Notes under the pieces: model-generated | What the model was told of the DNA's origin: nothing | Databases searched by the model: none | The model's input: only the letters and a program-made list of their open reading frames with translations | Source of the DNA: Hymenobacter psychrophilus | Lineage (GTDB): Bacteria > Bacteroidota > Bacteroidia > Cytophagales > Hymenobacteraceae | Assembly (NCBI RefSeq): GCF_900107135.1 | Contig: NZ_FNOV01000003.1 | Location: 248,001 to 312,000, forward strand | Direction of reading: 5' to 3' | Length of the DNA stretch: 64,000 nt | Part shown: piece after piece, positions 24,936 to 33,025 of the stretch | Numbering within the stretch: position 1 is the first letter of the stretch | Layout of the letters: each line of letters opens with the position of its first letter | Translations under genes and position numbers: made by a program

Positions 24936-25472
24936 ATGAGTCAACCCCTGCGCATCAGCGTTGCCAAACGAACCCCGGCCGCCGCGGCCCAGCTCGCCGA
25001 GTTGGGCCGGCGACTGTTCTACGAAGCCTACGCCGCCCAGAACACGGCCGAGAACATGGCCGCCCAAGCCGATGCCACCTTCAGCCCCGAGCGGCAGCTG
25101 GCCGAGTTGGAGGACCCTGACACCGTGTATCTGGAGGCCCGCATGCTGCAGGAGTTGGTGGGCTATGCCAAGCTACGGCTGCACTCCCAGCTCGGCCTCG
25201 ACCCCGATAAGGTGGCCGAAGAGCGGCTGGAAGTGGAGCGCCTGTACGTGGCCGAAGACTGGATTGGCACCGGCCTGGGGGCCACCCTCATGCGCCGCGC
25301 CATTGAGGAGGCCCGTCAGCAGCAGTGTCGGGCCGTGGTGCTGGGCGTGTGGGAGCACAACGCCCGCGCCCGCGCGTTTTACCAGCGGTTCGGCTTCCGG
25401 CCTGTCGGGCAGCACCTTTTTCAGTTCGGCGCCGAAGCCCAGACCGATTTGATTCTGCGGAAGGGCCTGTAA
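24936..25472 (+). CDS. GNAT-family N-acetyltransferase
   Basis: A 178-residue acetyl-CoA-dependent acetyltransferase. Motif A is clear: RLYVAEDWIGTGLGATLMRR, with the GTGLGA pyrophosphate loop, followed by AVVLGVWEHNARARAFYQRF and GFRPVG (motif B). This second half is typical of the family's spermidine and diamine or amino-acid acetyltransferases, but the acceptor cannot be inferred. The N-terminus (RRLFYEAYAAQNTAENMAAQ) fits the SsuN-type acceptor region. Starts at ATG 24936, directly after a repeat block. Confidence 0.92.
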   Translation: MSQPLRISVAKRTPAAAAQLAELGRRLFYEAYAAQNTAENMAAQADATFSPERQLAELEDPDTVYLEARMLQELVGYAKLRLHSQLGLDPDKVAEERLEVERLYVAEDWIGTGLGATLMRRAIEEARQQQCRAVVLGVWEHNARARAFYQRFGFRPVGQHLFQFGAEAQTDLILRKGL

Positions 25473-25553
25473 GGACTGCGCCACTGGTTGGCTCTCCCGT
25501 TCGCCCCAGGAAATGGTGAAGGGCCCTGGCCTACCCGTTCCGCCTCCTTCCGC

Positions 25554-25561
25554 TACCTTTG
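25554..25561 (+). promoter_or_regulatory. -7 element (TACCTTTG) that decides the next start
   Basis: TACCTTTG lies downstream of the ATG at 25513 that would otherwise be the longest start. A transcript from it would begin near 25566 and could only use the GTG at 25582 (or TTG at 25588), which also places the lipoprotein signal at the N-terminus. Confidence 0.6.
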
Positions 25562-25581
25562 CGCGCCCGTCTCATCATTCC

Positions 25582-26667
25582 GTGTCGTTGCAACGCCTTC
25601 CCTTTCTTCGTCTTACCGGCTTGGCCCCGCTGCTGGCTTTGCTACTGAGCGCCTGCTCGGGCAACTCGGGCTCGGGGGAAGTGCCAGTTGCCGCCCCGCC
25701 CACCGGCCACTACGAAGGGGCCATCAGCTACCAGGGCAGCGAACTGCGCACGGCCCTCGACCTACGCGAAACCAAGCCCGGCCAGCTGACGGCCACCTTG
25801 AGCTTTCCGCAGCTGCCAGGACTGGAGTTTGAGGCGGCCACGACCAGCTACCAGGCGCCCCAACTGCGGCTGGAAGAAGCGCCCGGCCAGCCCGGCGGCA
25901 TTGTGGTGCAGGCCGTGCGCGAGGGCGACTTTCTGCGTGGTGTACTAAGCTGGGACAGCGTGCGGGCCGATTTTGTGTGGGTGCGGCGCGGCGAAGTGCC
26001 GGCTCCCGGCTTCCGCGACACCGTGCTGACGGTTACCGTGCCCGGCCAGCCTGCGCAACGCCTGCGCCTGCTGCTGCCCGACGATACGCTGCCCCGCCAC
26101 CCGGCGCTGGTGCTGCTGGCTTCGGCCGCCGATGGTCCGGCCGCTGCCCGCCGGGCTACGCACCTGGCCCGCCGCGGTATTGTGGCGCTGCTACTGCCAC
26201 CAGCTACCCCCGCCGACTCGGGCGCGGCGTGGCCGGTGGCGGCGCTGGCCGCCCTGCGGCAACAGGCGGCCGTCGATTCGGGGCGGGTGGGCTACTGGGG
26301 CCGGGGGGCAGCGGCCCGGCGGGTGGCGGTGGCGGCCGGGCAAATGCCCCAGCCCGGGTTTGCAGTGCTAGAGGCGGCAGCGGCAGCCACCCGCCCCGAG
26401 GCAGCCGCGTACCAGGTGTTCAACCAGAAGCGGATTGCGGTGCTGGCCTACTACGCGGGGCTCGATACGACGGTGCAGGCGGCGGCCAGCGCCAAGCGCC
26501 TGCGCCCCATGCTAGGCTACCGCCGCGGCACGCAGGTGCAGGTGCTGGCGGGTGTAACGGCCGATTTCCGGCGCCCCGGCCGCACCGGCTCCGATGGTCA
26601 GTGGCAGTGGCCCCAACCGGCTCCCGAGTATTGGAACGGTCTGGTGGAGTGGCTGAAGGCGCGGTAG
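25582..26667 (+). CDS. Lipoprotein with a degenerate alpha/beta-hydrolase-like fold
   Basis: About 361 residues from GTG 25582: (M)SLQRLPFLRLTGLAPLLALL then LSACSG gives a lipoprotein signal with its Cys near residue 21. The first mature part (YEGAISYQGSELRTALDLRE) is a beta-rich domain as found before hydrolase domains in Bacteroidota. The second (LPRHPALVLLASAADGPAAA, then RRATHLARRGIVALLLPPAT) follows the hydrolase core pattern. Where the nucleophile elbow should be, GRVGYWGRGAAARRVAVAAG has no Ser, so it may not be catalytic. It may be a decayed or binding version of the DUF/dienelactone hydrolase group. Confidence 0.6.
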   Translation: MSLQRLPFLRLTGLAPLLALLLSACSGNSGSGEVPVAAPPTGHYEGAISYQGSELRTALDLRETKPGQLTATLSFPQLPGLEFEAATTSYQAPQLRLEEAPGQPGGIVVQAVREGDFLRGVLSWDSVRADFVWVRRGEVPAPGFRDTVLTVTVPGQPAQRLRLLLPDDTLPRHPALVLLASAADGPAAARRATHLARRGIVALLLPPATPADSGAAWPVAALAALRQQAAVDSGRVGYWGRGAAARRVAVAAGQMPQPGFAVLEAAAAATRPEAAAYQVFNQKRIAVLAYYAGLDTTVQAAASAKRLRPMLGYRRGTQVQVLAGVTADFRRPGRTGSDGQWQWPQPAPEYWNGLVEWLKAR

Positions 26668-26705
26668 ATACTACCACACTGCGCGGGCGGCTTGGCTGGG
26701 GGCTC

Positions 26706-27521
26706 TTACTTGGCTACCGAATCTATTATGGCACCTTGGGGCATGGCAAACCGGCTGGCAGCTGGCGGGGCGCGGTCAAGGCGCACATTGCTGAAGTCGG
26801 CTTGGTAGCGCAGGTCACCGATTTCGTTGTTGGCGAATTTGTGGCCTTCCATCTTTTGCGGCAACAGCAGTCCGTTCACTTCCTGCCAATCCGAATAAAG
26901 CAGGGCATTGTAGCTCGCCTCTTTGCCCGGCTCGAAGTACGTAACGGTGTAGAGCAGCAACTCCAGGCGGTGGGTTTGGGGGTCGAAATGGGCAATGTAC
27001 TCGTCGCCGGAAGAGTCGCCGCGGCCGGTTTCGTAGCTTACTTTCAGCGCCCGGTAGTCTTTGCCGGCAATGGTGCGCGTGCCAAGGTCTTCGTACACGG
27101 TGCCCTCATCGGCCAGCACAAACGGGATGGAGAAGAAGTAGAAGAACAGATTGTGATAGAAGCGGGGCGACATTTCGCCGAAAGCCGCCTTAGACGGGCT
27201 CACCCACACCTGCTGTCCGTCCATGCCAATCTGGTAGTCCGGGGCCTCAATCCGCACCTGGCGGGTGCGCAGGTCGATGAGGTGCTTTTCGTCGCGCAGA
27301 GCCCCCAGCGTGGTTTTCAGCCGGTACTCCATCGTGCCAAACTGCTGCCAGGCAGCCAGTCCGCCGTGGGCCGTCAGGGCCTGCTGAAGCAGTTCGGGCA
27401 GCTCGCGCGAGGCGGCTGCTACGGTTGCTGTTGCGGCCGGCACACCGGCCTGCTGCTCGGGGTTGGAAGTACAGGAGACAACAAGCAGAGCCGCGAGGCT
27501 GAAGTAGAAGCTGTTTTTCAT
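26706..27521 (-). CDS. DUF6503-like lipoprotein
   Basis: A 271-residue secreted lipoprotein: MKNSFYFSLAALLVVSCTSN gives a lipobox Cys at 17. The mature domain begins ELLQQALTAHGGLAAWQQFG, a typical start for the outer-membrane lipoprotein-sorting-like (LolA/DUF6503) fold, and continues with strands such as QVRIEAPDYQIGMDGQQVWV and HRLELLLYTVTYFEPGKEAS. Proteins of this type are found at the cell surface or periplasm of Bacteroidota with unknown ligands. The stop lies 38 bases from the converging lipoprotein gene. The name is recalled from pattern, not from a search. Confidence 0.75.
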   Translation of the reverse strand: MKNSFYFSLAALLVVSCTSNPEQQAGVPAATATVAAASRELPELLQQALTAHGGLAAWQQFGTMEYRLKTTLGALRDEKHLIDLRTRQVRIEAPDYQIGMDGQQVWVSPSKAAFGEMSPRFYHNLFFYFFSIPFVLADEGTVYEDLGTRTIAGKDYRALKVSYETGRGDSSGDEYIAHFDPQTHRLELLLYTVTYFEPGKEASYNALLYSDWQEVNGLLLPQKMEGHKFANNEIGDLRYQADFSNVRLDRAPPAASRFAMPQGAIIDSVAK

Positions 27522-27677
27522 GGATAGCAGAACCGTAAGTAGCCATAAGGCCCGGCGGCAGCCATTTGTTTCCGGCCGGACTTACGTGGCAGCCTGATTT
27601 CGCCGCTGCCGGGCACTGGTGCTGGCAAGTTAGCCCTGGTCCGGAGCCGGGTTACTATTCGGCCCCTTTCCTATCAA

Positions 27678-28022
27678 ATGCCGACTTTGTTTGTCCTACC
27701 AATGATGCTGTTCGCTGTTCCAACCCTACTCCTGCTGCTGCCGGCGGCCCTACAGGCAGTGCTCAGCTTCCGACGCCGACGCAGCGGCTCCTACCTGGGG
27801 GTGTTGTTCATGCTGACCATCTTGCTCCAGCTGCTGGCGGGTATCGTGGCCACTGGTATTTCGGCGGCTGGTTTCGGGCAGCGCGGTCTTGGCTGCGCCA
27901 CCGGGGCCGGCGTATTCTTTGCCGGCGGAGTGGTGCTGGCAGTTACGGTAGTACCCGGCCTGGCGCTGCTGGCGGCACTCATCCGCTGGCAGCAGTCCAG
28001 CAGCAGTCCGCAGCCGCTGTAG
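27678..28022 (+). CDS. Small hydrophobic membrane protein
   Basis: A 114-residue protein with three membrane segments: LFVLPMMLFAVPTLLLLLPA, YLGVLFMLTILLQLLAGIVA and GVVLAVTVVPGLALLAALIR. Between the first two is a short basic loop (FRRRRSG), so the first loop is cytoplasmic. The tail is Ser-rich. No family recognised. It precedes the transporter-like gene by 123 bases and may share its transcript. Confidence 0.6.
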   Translation: MPTLFVLPMMLFAVPTLLLLLPAALQAVLSFRRRRSGSYLGVLFMLTILLQLLAGIVATGISAAGFGQRGLGCATGAGVFFAGGVVLAVTVVPGLALLAALIRWQQSSSSPQPL

Positions 28023-28145
28023 CTTGTTTTCTGGTTGATTGGTCCCGCCGGCCAGCCCCAATCGGGCAGTTGGGCGAGCGGGCCGGGCGAACGGCCAACC
28101 AACAAACCTACAACCGCGCTACGCACTGCGCGTACTACCGCTGCT

Positions 28146-29018
28146 ATGCGCTTCCCCTACTTTCCTTTCCTGGCGGCTCTGCTGCTGCCGCTGCTGCCGC
28201 AAACTGTCGCCGCCCAAACTTCTACCGACTCCCTAACGGCCATCAAAAGCCGCTATTCGCTGTTTCGGCCCGTGCCGCGGGAGCTGATGCGCGACCTGGC
28301 GCCCGACCGGCCCGGCGTAACCGAAAGCCCGTTTACGGTCGATGCCGGGCACTTTCAGTTTGAAACTGATCTGGTCCGCCACATCAGCAGCCGGCCCGGG
28401 GCCGAAATGCGCCAGCGCACCGTTCGGGCCAACGCCTTCGTGCTGAAAATGGGCCTCGACAACCGCACCGACGTGCAGCTGTTTCTGGACGCCTACGAAT
28501 GGGACCGGACGTTTGCCACCGCCGACGAGCCCGGCACCCGCAACCGGGGCTTCGGCGACATAACCGTGCGCCTCAAGCGCAACCTGCTGGGCAACGACTC
28601 CACCGAAAGCCCGCTGGCCGTGGCCGTAATCGGCTCGGTGCGCCTGCCCACCGGCGGCCGGCAGGGCGCGGGCGGCGTCGAGTATGCCCTGCTACTGCCC
28701 GCCACCTACGCCCTCGCCGATACCTGGAACCTAAGCGCCCAGCTACCGCTACAGCTCAGCTTCGACCGCGACGAAGCTCAGCATTACCTGCAAACAAGCC
28801 CGTCCGTCAACCTCGACCACTCCTTTCGGCCCTGGCTCACGGGCTTCGTCGAGTTCGTAGCCCAGCACGATTTCCGGGCCCGCCGCTGGGACGAAGGCCT
28901 GAACGTAGGGCCGATTTTCTTCGTGGGCAAAAACCTGCAGTTCGACTTCGGCCGCCACTTCGCCCTCACCCGCCAAGCCGACCGCGAGTATTTCGTGGGC
29001 TTCGTGGTACGGCGGTAG
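28146..29018 (+). CDS. Outer-membrane transporter-like protein (phenol MetA-like)
   Basis: A 290-residue protein. The ATG at 28146 gives a clean signal peptide (MRFPYFPFLAALLLPLLPQT, VAAQ); upstream in-frame codons would lengthen it needlessly. The mature protein opens with DLAPDRPGVTESPFTVDAGH, the hallmark of the 'transporter' family related to phenol MetA, and then has alternating strands (FQFETDLVRHISS, DVQLFLDAYEWDR, FGDITVRLKRNLLGN) ending YFVGFVVRR. These are outer-membrane barrels with uncertain substrates. Length is typical. Confidence 0.82.
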   Translation: MRFPYFPFLAALLLPLLPQTVAAQTSTDSLTAIKSRYSLFRPVPRELMRDLAPDRPGVTESPFTVDAGHFQFETDLVRHISSRPGAEMRQRTVRANAFVLKMGLDNRTDVQLFLDAYEWDRTFATADEPGTRNRGFGDITVRLKRNLLGNDSTESPLAVAVIGSVRLPTGGRQGAGGVEYALLLPATYALADTWNLSAQLPLQLSFDRDEAQHYLQTSPSVNLDHSFRPWLTGFVEFVAQHDFRARRWDEGLNVGPIFFVGKNLQFDFGRHFALTRQADREYFVGFVVRR

Positions 29019-29123
29019 GGGTTGGTTGCGGGCTACGCTGGGGTTCCAGAAGGCAGCATCTGGGGTTTGTGCGCGTCGTAGTCTACCTTGGCGGAACTTT
29101 TACTCATTAGATGGCACCTTATG

Positions 29124-29271
29124 AAGCTGTTTAGAAAGTTAAAGAAACGCCATGCTGAGCTTGCCGAAGCATCTCTACCGCTTCGTTGCAGTCTTTCAGC
29201 GAAGCGGTAGAGATGCTTCGGCAAGCTCAGCATGGCGTTCTGATTTATTCCAGGGACTTTCTAAACAGCTT
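29124..29271. repeat. 148-bp palindromic element with 40-bp inner arms
   Basis: The outer arms AAGCTGTTTAGAAAGT (29124-29139) and 29256-29271 are exact complements. Inside, 29146-29185 and 29200-29239 form a perfect 40-bp inverted repeat around a 14-base loop. It ends two bases before the start codon of the next gene (29274), so that gene's leader is inside the element. The compact mirror symmetry and lack of coding sequence suit a MITE or a palindromic repeat moved by a trans-acting transposase. Confidence 0.88.
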
Positions 29272-29273
29272 CT

Positions 29274-29990
29274 ATGAAACAATTACTATTCGCCGCCTTA
29301 CTAAGCTTATCCCTGGCAGCCTGCCAGAAAGACAAGCAGGAACCGCAGCCTGATTTTCTGCCGGCTGAAACCAAGGACTGGCTCATTTTACGGGCACCCG
29401 ACAATAATGCTGTTGAGGCCGTAGCAGGCGATATTGACGGAACGCTGACTATTGCCACCCGTAATAAAATCTACTTAACCAAGGATCGTGGCAAGACTTG
29501 GTTGGCCGGGGATTATGAGGGAAACTTTTTCGTTTTCGGCTTATTGCAGCAACAGGATACGTTGATAGCTATGAGCCAAACAATGGGCTATCAACCAAGC
29601 GCACAATATGCCATAGATGCTGTTCAATTCAGCCTCGATCAGGGCCTGCATTGGCGTAAATACGTAGACAAGCGCGGTTACCGCAACGAGCTTCAGCTGT
29701 CCCGCAACCGCTTCACTACTGCCACGGGCACCGAATACCGAATCGAATACTCGCAGACCCCGGTGAGTTCCAGTTCCACCGCGTACTACGTCGAATCCAT
29801 AGGCATTGAAACATCAGCCGGCCAGCATATTACGCTCCCTGGTCAGCACCGCCTGAACAGCATTTACTTCGACGCTAAGTCGCGGCTGTACATCGCCTCC
29901 TCGGCTCCGTTGTGCGGCATGGGCAATGACTTTAAGTTCTGTGGCGGCGAGAAGGGCACACTGTACGTTTCGAAGCAGCCTCTCCTTTAA
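29274..29990 (+). CDS. Lipoprotein with sialidase/BNR-like repeats
   Basis: A 238-residue lipoprotein (MKQLLFAALLSLSLAACQKD, Cys17). The mature region has AVAGDIDGTLTIATRNKIYL then TKDRGKTWLAGDYEGNFFVF, and later IDAVQFSLDQGLHWRKYVD. The pattern S/T-x-D-x-G-x-x-W of BNR (Asp-box) repeats appears twice (TKDRGKTW and SLDQGLHW), as in beta-propeller photosystem-stability or sialidase-like proteins. Only about half a propeller is present, so it is either truncated or a small variant. Its start is immediately downstream of a palindromic element. Function unknown. Confidence 0.68.
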   Translation: MKQLLFAALLSLSLAACQKDKQEPQPDFLPAETKDWLILRAPDNNAVEAVAGDIDGTLTIATRNKIYLTKDRGKTWLAGDYEGNFFVFGLLQQQDTLIAMSQTMGYQPSAQYAIDAVQFSLDQGLHWRKYVDKRGYRNELQLSRNRFTTATGTEYRIEYSQTPVSSSSTAYYVESIGIETSAGQHITLPGQHRLNSIYFDAKSRLYIASSAPLCGMGNDFKFCGGEKGTLYVSKQPLL

Positions 29991-30012
29991 AAGCGGAAAC
30001 CAGAACTCAACC

Positions 30013-31221
30013 TCACACCAGCCCCTTCAGCCGCTCGAAACTGCGGCCTAGAATGGCCTTGTCATCAGCCTGGAGCCAGTCGTGCAGGACGGTGGCGTAC
30101 ACGGAGCGGAAGTCGAGCTGGTACTTCAGGTCGCCGGCGTCGAGGTTTTGCAGGTTGGGGGCGTTATTGAGGATGCCCTGGCGGCGCAGGCCGCCGCCGA
30201 GCAGCAGCACGTTGTTGGCCGTGCCGTGGTCGGTGCCGTTGCTGGCGTTCTGCCCCACGCGGCGCCCGAACTCCGAAAACACCAGCACCAGCGTATCATC
30301 AAAATTGCCGGCTTTCTGCAAGTCCTCGGCAAACGAGCCCAGGCCCTCCGACAGGTCGCCGAGCAGCTTGCCCTGCTGCTCCTGCTGGCGTACGTGGGTG
30401 TCGAAGCCGCTGAGCGACACGTAGAACACCCGCGACTCGACTCCCGAATTTATCAGCTCGGCCGTGGTTTTGAGGCTCTTGCCAAACTCGCTGTTCGGGT
30501 ACGCCACGGCCGACTTGTACACCTTGCTTTTCTGGTACAGATAATCGGCCGACGAAGCCGTTTCGGCCAGCGTCTTGTACAAGTAATCGACCTCGGAGAG
30601 GCTGCTGCTCGGCTGCTCACGACCGATTTTAGCCAGCAAACGCCCCTGGGTTAGCTGATGGAATTTCTCAGGGCTTTTGAGGGCCAAGCCTTTGCGCAGC
30701 TGTCCTTTCATGGCCAGGCTGAGCGTGTCGTCCACTTCCACGCCGTTGTAGGGCAGGGCGCAGGGGGCGCAGTTCGAGTCGAGGTAGCGGCCGAGCCAGC
30801 CGGTGGTCAGGCTCTCATCGGCGCCCGAGCCGCTCTGCCAGATATCCATCGAGCGGAAGTGGCTGCGGTCGGGGTTGGGGTAGCCCACCGAGTTGAGCAC
30901 GGCCACGTGGCCCTGGTCGTAGAGGCCCTTGAGGCGGCGCATGGCCGGGTTGAACCCGAGGCCCTTGTCAAGGGTATGAATGCCGCTTTGGAGCCGGATG
31001 CCCAGCGTGGGCCGGGCCTTGAAATACAGGTCGTCTTCGAAGGGAATGACGGTGTTGAGGCCGTCGTTGCCCCCGCTGAGCTGCACCACCACGAGGCGGC
31101 GGCCGGCGGCATCGCGCAGGCTGGGCAGGGCGTGGGCATCGAGCCGATGCAGAAAGCTGGGTACGAACAGCAGCGTGCTGGCCAGCGTGGAAGCTTTTAG
31201 AAAGTCGCGGCGGGTAGTCAT
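30013..31221 (-). CDS. DUF1501-family protein, Tat-exported
   Basis: A 402-residue protein of the DUF1501 (sulfatase-like) group. It starts MTTRRDFLKASTLASTLLFV, a twin-arginine (RRDFLK) signal, so it is probably folded before export. The mature region has RRLVVVQLSGGNDGLNTVIP, DRSHFRSMDIWQSG, VFYVSLSGFDTHVRQQEQQG and LVLVFSEFGRRVGQNASNGT then DHGTANNVLLLGG, all typical. These resemble alkaline-phosphatase superfamily metal motifs, but no activity is established for the family. It lies downstream of a DUF1800 gene with which it is nearly always paired, here separated by a palindromic repeat. Confidence 0.92.
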   Translation of the reverse strand: MTTRRDFLKASTLASTLLFVPSFLHRLDAHALPSLRDAAGRRLVVVQLSGGNDGLNTVIPFEDDLYFKARPTLGIRLQSGIHTLDKGLGFNPAMRRLKGLYDQGHVAVLNSVGYPNPDRSHFRSMDIWQSGSGADESLTTGWLGRYLDSNCAPCALPYNGVEVDDTLSLAMKGQLRKGLALKSPEKFHQLTQGRLLAKIGREQPSSSLSEVDYLYKTLAETASSADYLYQKSKVYKSAVAYPNSEFGKSLKTTAELINSGVESRVFYVSLSGFDTHVRQQEQQGKLLGDLSEGLGSFAEDLQKAGNFDDTLVLVFSEFGRRVGQNASNGTDHGTANNVLLLGGGLRRQGILNNAPNLQNLDAGDLKYQLDFRSVYATVLHDWLQADDKAILGRSFERLKGLV

Positions 31222-31271
31222 AGCGTTGGGATTGATAGGAATGAAGGGGTGGAATCGGGGACTTGGGCGAG

Positions 31272-31364
31272 CGTCATTCAGAGCGCAGCGAAGAATCTCG
31301 CATGAATCATTGCTACAATTGTTCGGGACTTCACGCGAGATTCTTCGCTGCGCTCTGAATGACG
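31272..31364. repeat. Palindromic element with 30-bp perfect arms
   Basis: 31272-31301 and 31335-31364 are exact complements over 30 bp; each arm ends outward in CGTCATTCAGAGCGCAGCG. A 33-base loop separates them. The unit sits inside the DUF1800-DUF1501 operon. Its outer CGTCATTCAG is shared with the smaller palindrome at 36829-36862, so the two may be related. Confidence 0.88.
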
Positions 31365-31385
31365 TTTTTTTGGCCCTAGCAGCTC

Positions 31386-32861
31386 CTACATCAACTGATA
31401 CTCAGGTAAACTCAGCAAAGCCGTCGTCATGTCGCGCAGCTCGCCGCGTACCAGGGCCAGGTTTTCGGGGCGGATGGGCACCTGGAGCAGGAATTCGCTG
31501 AGGCGGGCGGGCTGTTGGGCGGCGGGCGTGCCGGCCAGCAGGCGCTGCAGCGGGGCCAGCCGCACGGTGGTTTTCACCGCCTGGTCGAAGGTGCGGGCGG
31601 CGCGGGGCAGGTTGGGGTCGAGGTCGTTCTCATCCTGCTTGAGCTGCACGTCGAAGGCGGCGTTGCGCAGCAGCACGGCCGGCAGCTGCAACCGGTAGAG
31701 CAGCGACGAAGAGTCGATCCAGGCGCGGCCGCCGGGCCAGCCAGCCACATTCGGCGGCTGAAACAACGTCTGCCCCAGCGCCTTCTGGAACACGATAAGC
31801 GGCCGCTCGTTGGCTAGCTCCAGTCCCAGCGTGCGCTTCATACCGGCCAGCAATTCCACGGGCGACTTGATGCGGGTGCCCACGTTGGCGGCGGCATAAA
31901 ACCAATCGGCCGAAAACAGCTGCTCCAGCAGCGCCGCTATGTCGTAGCCGCTCCGGAAAAACGCCTGGGCCAGCGGCCGGATGTGCTCCGGGTTGGGCAC
32001 ATCGTTCACGAAGAAGCGGTAGAGCTTGGTGGTGATGAACGCGGCGCAGGCGGGCTGCGCCAGGATGATTTCCAGCGCCTGTTCGCCGCTGAAGTTGCCG
32101 GTGCGGCCCAACAGGGTTTTCGGGCCGTCGTCGTGCTGTTTTTCGCGGAATACGAACTTGCCCTGGCCGTTGTAGCCCCAGCCGGTAAAGGCGCGGGCGG
32201 CCTCCTTCACGTCGGTTTCCGAGTAGTTGCCGCGGCCCAGCGTGAACAGCTCCATCACTTCGCGGGCGAAGTTTTCGTTGGGGTGCTGCTTGCGGTTCTG
32301 CTGGTTGTTGAGGAACTGCAGCATGGCCGGCTCGCGGCTTACGGCCAGCAGCAAATCGGGGAATTTGCCCAGCGCCAGCCGCCGGATGGTGTTGTTGAGC
32401 TGCAGGGCCGCATCGGGCCGGCGCACCCGGCAGGCGAAGTGGCCGTGCCAGAAGAACGTGAGTTTCTCGCGCAGCTGGGCCTCCGAAGTGGCCATGCGCG
32501 TCAGCCAGCCGGTATTCATGGCGTAAAAGGCGCTCCGAACATTCTGGTTCTGCTGCTTGCGCTGCTCCGGCGTTAGTTTGTCCGGAGCTGCGCCGGCGGG
32601 CCGGGCCGTCCGGTCGGGCGTGGTCACCATAGCTGCCTGGGGCGAGCCGGCCGCCTGCATCATCTCGCCCGAAGGCGTGGGCAGCGGCTCGGCGTAGCGC
32701 ATGGCCGGGCCATCGAGCGGCTCGAAACTGCGGGAGTCCTGCAGCAGCTTCCGCAGCGCCTGCTGCGGACTCAGGCCGGCCGCCAGTTGCTCCGGCGTCG
32801 GCCCGAAACCGGCCCGCCAGTACAAATGCTGGAGTTGTCGTTGCGTGGTTGTGTTCGTCAT
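31386..32861 (-). CDS. DUF1800-family protein
   Basis: A 491-residue protein of the DUF1800 family. It starts TTTQRQLQHLYWRAGFGPTP and continues with EKLTFFWHGHFACRVRRPDA, a HGHF motif that is a family hallmark, then NFAREVMELFTLGRGNYSET and DVKEAARAFTGW, and ends LFQPPNVAGWPGGRAWIDSS. No signal peptide is present, which is usual when the partner DUF1501 protein carries the Tat signal. The pair is widespread in Bacteroidota and Planctomycetota with unknown role. Length is normal; both genes are on the same strand. Confidence 0.92.
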   Translation of the reverse strand: MTNTTTQRQLQHLYWRAGFGPTPEQLAAGLSPQQALRKLLQDSRSFEPLDGPAMRYAEPLPTPSGEMMQAAGSPQAAMVTTPDRTARPAGAAPDKLTPEQRKQQNQNVRSAFYAMNTGWLTRMATSEAQLREKLTFFWHGHFACRVRRPDAALQLNNTIRRLALGKFPDLLLAVSREPAMLQFLNNQQNRKQHPNENFAREVMELFTLGRGNYSETDVKEAARAFTGWGYNGQGKFVFREKQHDDGPKTLLGRTGNFSGEQALEIILAQPACAAFITTKLYRFFVNDVPNPEHIRPLAQAFFRSGYDIAALLEQLFSADWFYAAANVGTRIKSPVELLAGMKRTLGLELANERPLIVFQKALGQTLFQPPNVAGWPGGRAWIDSSSLLYRLQLPAVLLRNAAFDVQLKQDENDLDPNLPRAARTFDQAVKTTVRLAPLQRLLAGTPAAQQPARLSEFLLQVPIRPENLALVRGELRDMTTALLSLPEYQLM

Positions 32862-32895
32862 GGCCGGTTGGACGCAGGAAGCCCCAGCAGGTTTA

Positions 32896-33025
32896 AATCA
32901 CAGATGATGCGGATGGTGCAGATGCACAGGATTCATTCAACGGACAGACGTGCTGGTTGCCGTAACCTGTCATCAAACGAACCCGCTACCTCAACGAATC
33001 CTTTTCATCTGCACCATCTGTGATT
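32896..33025. repeat. Inverted repeat between DUF1800 and lamin-tail genes
   Basis: AATCACAGATG (32896-32906) pairs with 33015-33025, GGTGCAGATG (32915-32924) with 33006-33015 and GGATTC (32929-32934) with 32996-33001. Each arm contains the two pieces in the same order, the left arm having an extra eight bases. It fills most of the 163-bp gap and touches the stop codon of the downstream gene. Confidence 0.65.

Noticed and set aside
25977..27527. 516-codon forward frame spanning two lipoprotein genes
   Set aside because: It crosses two supported genes in wrong frames; composition is Gly/Ala/Arg-rich without domains.
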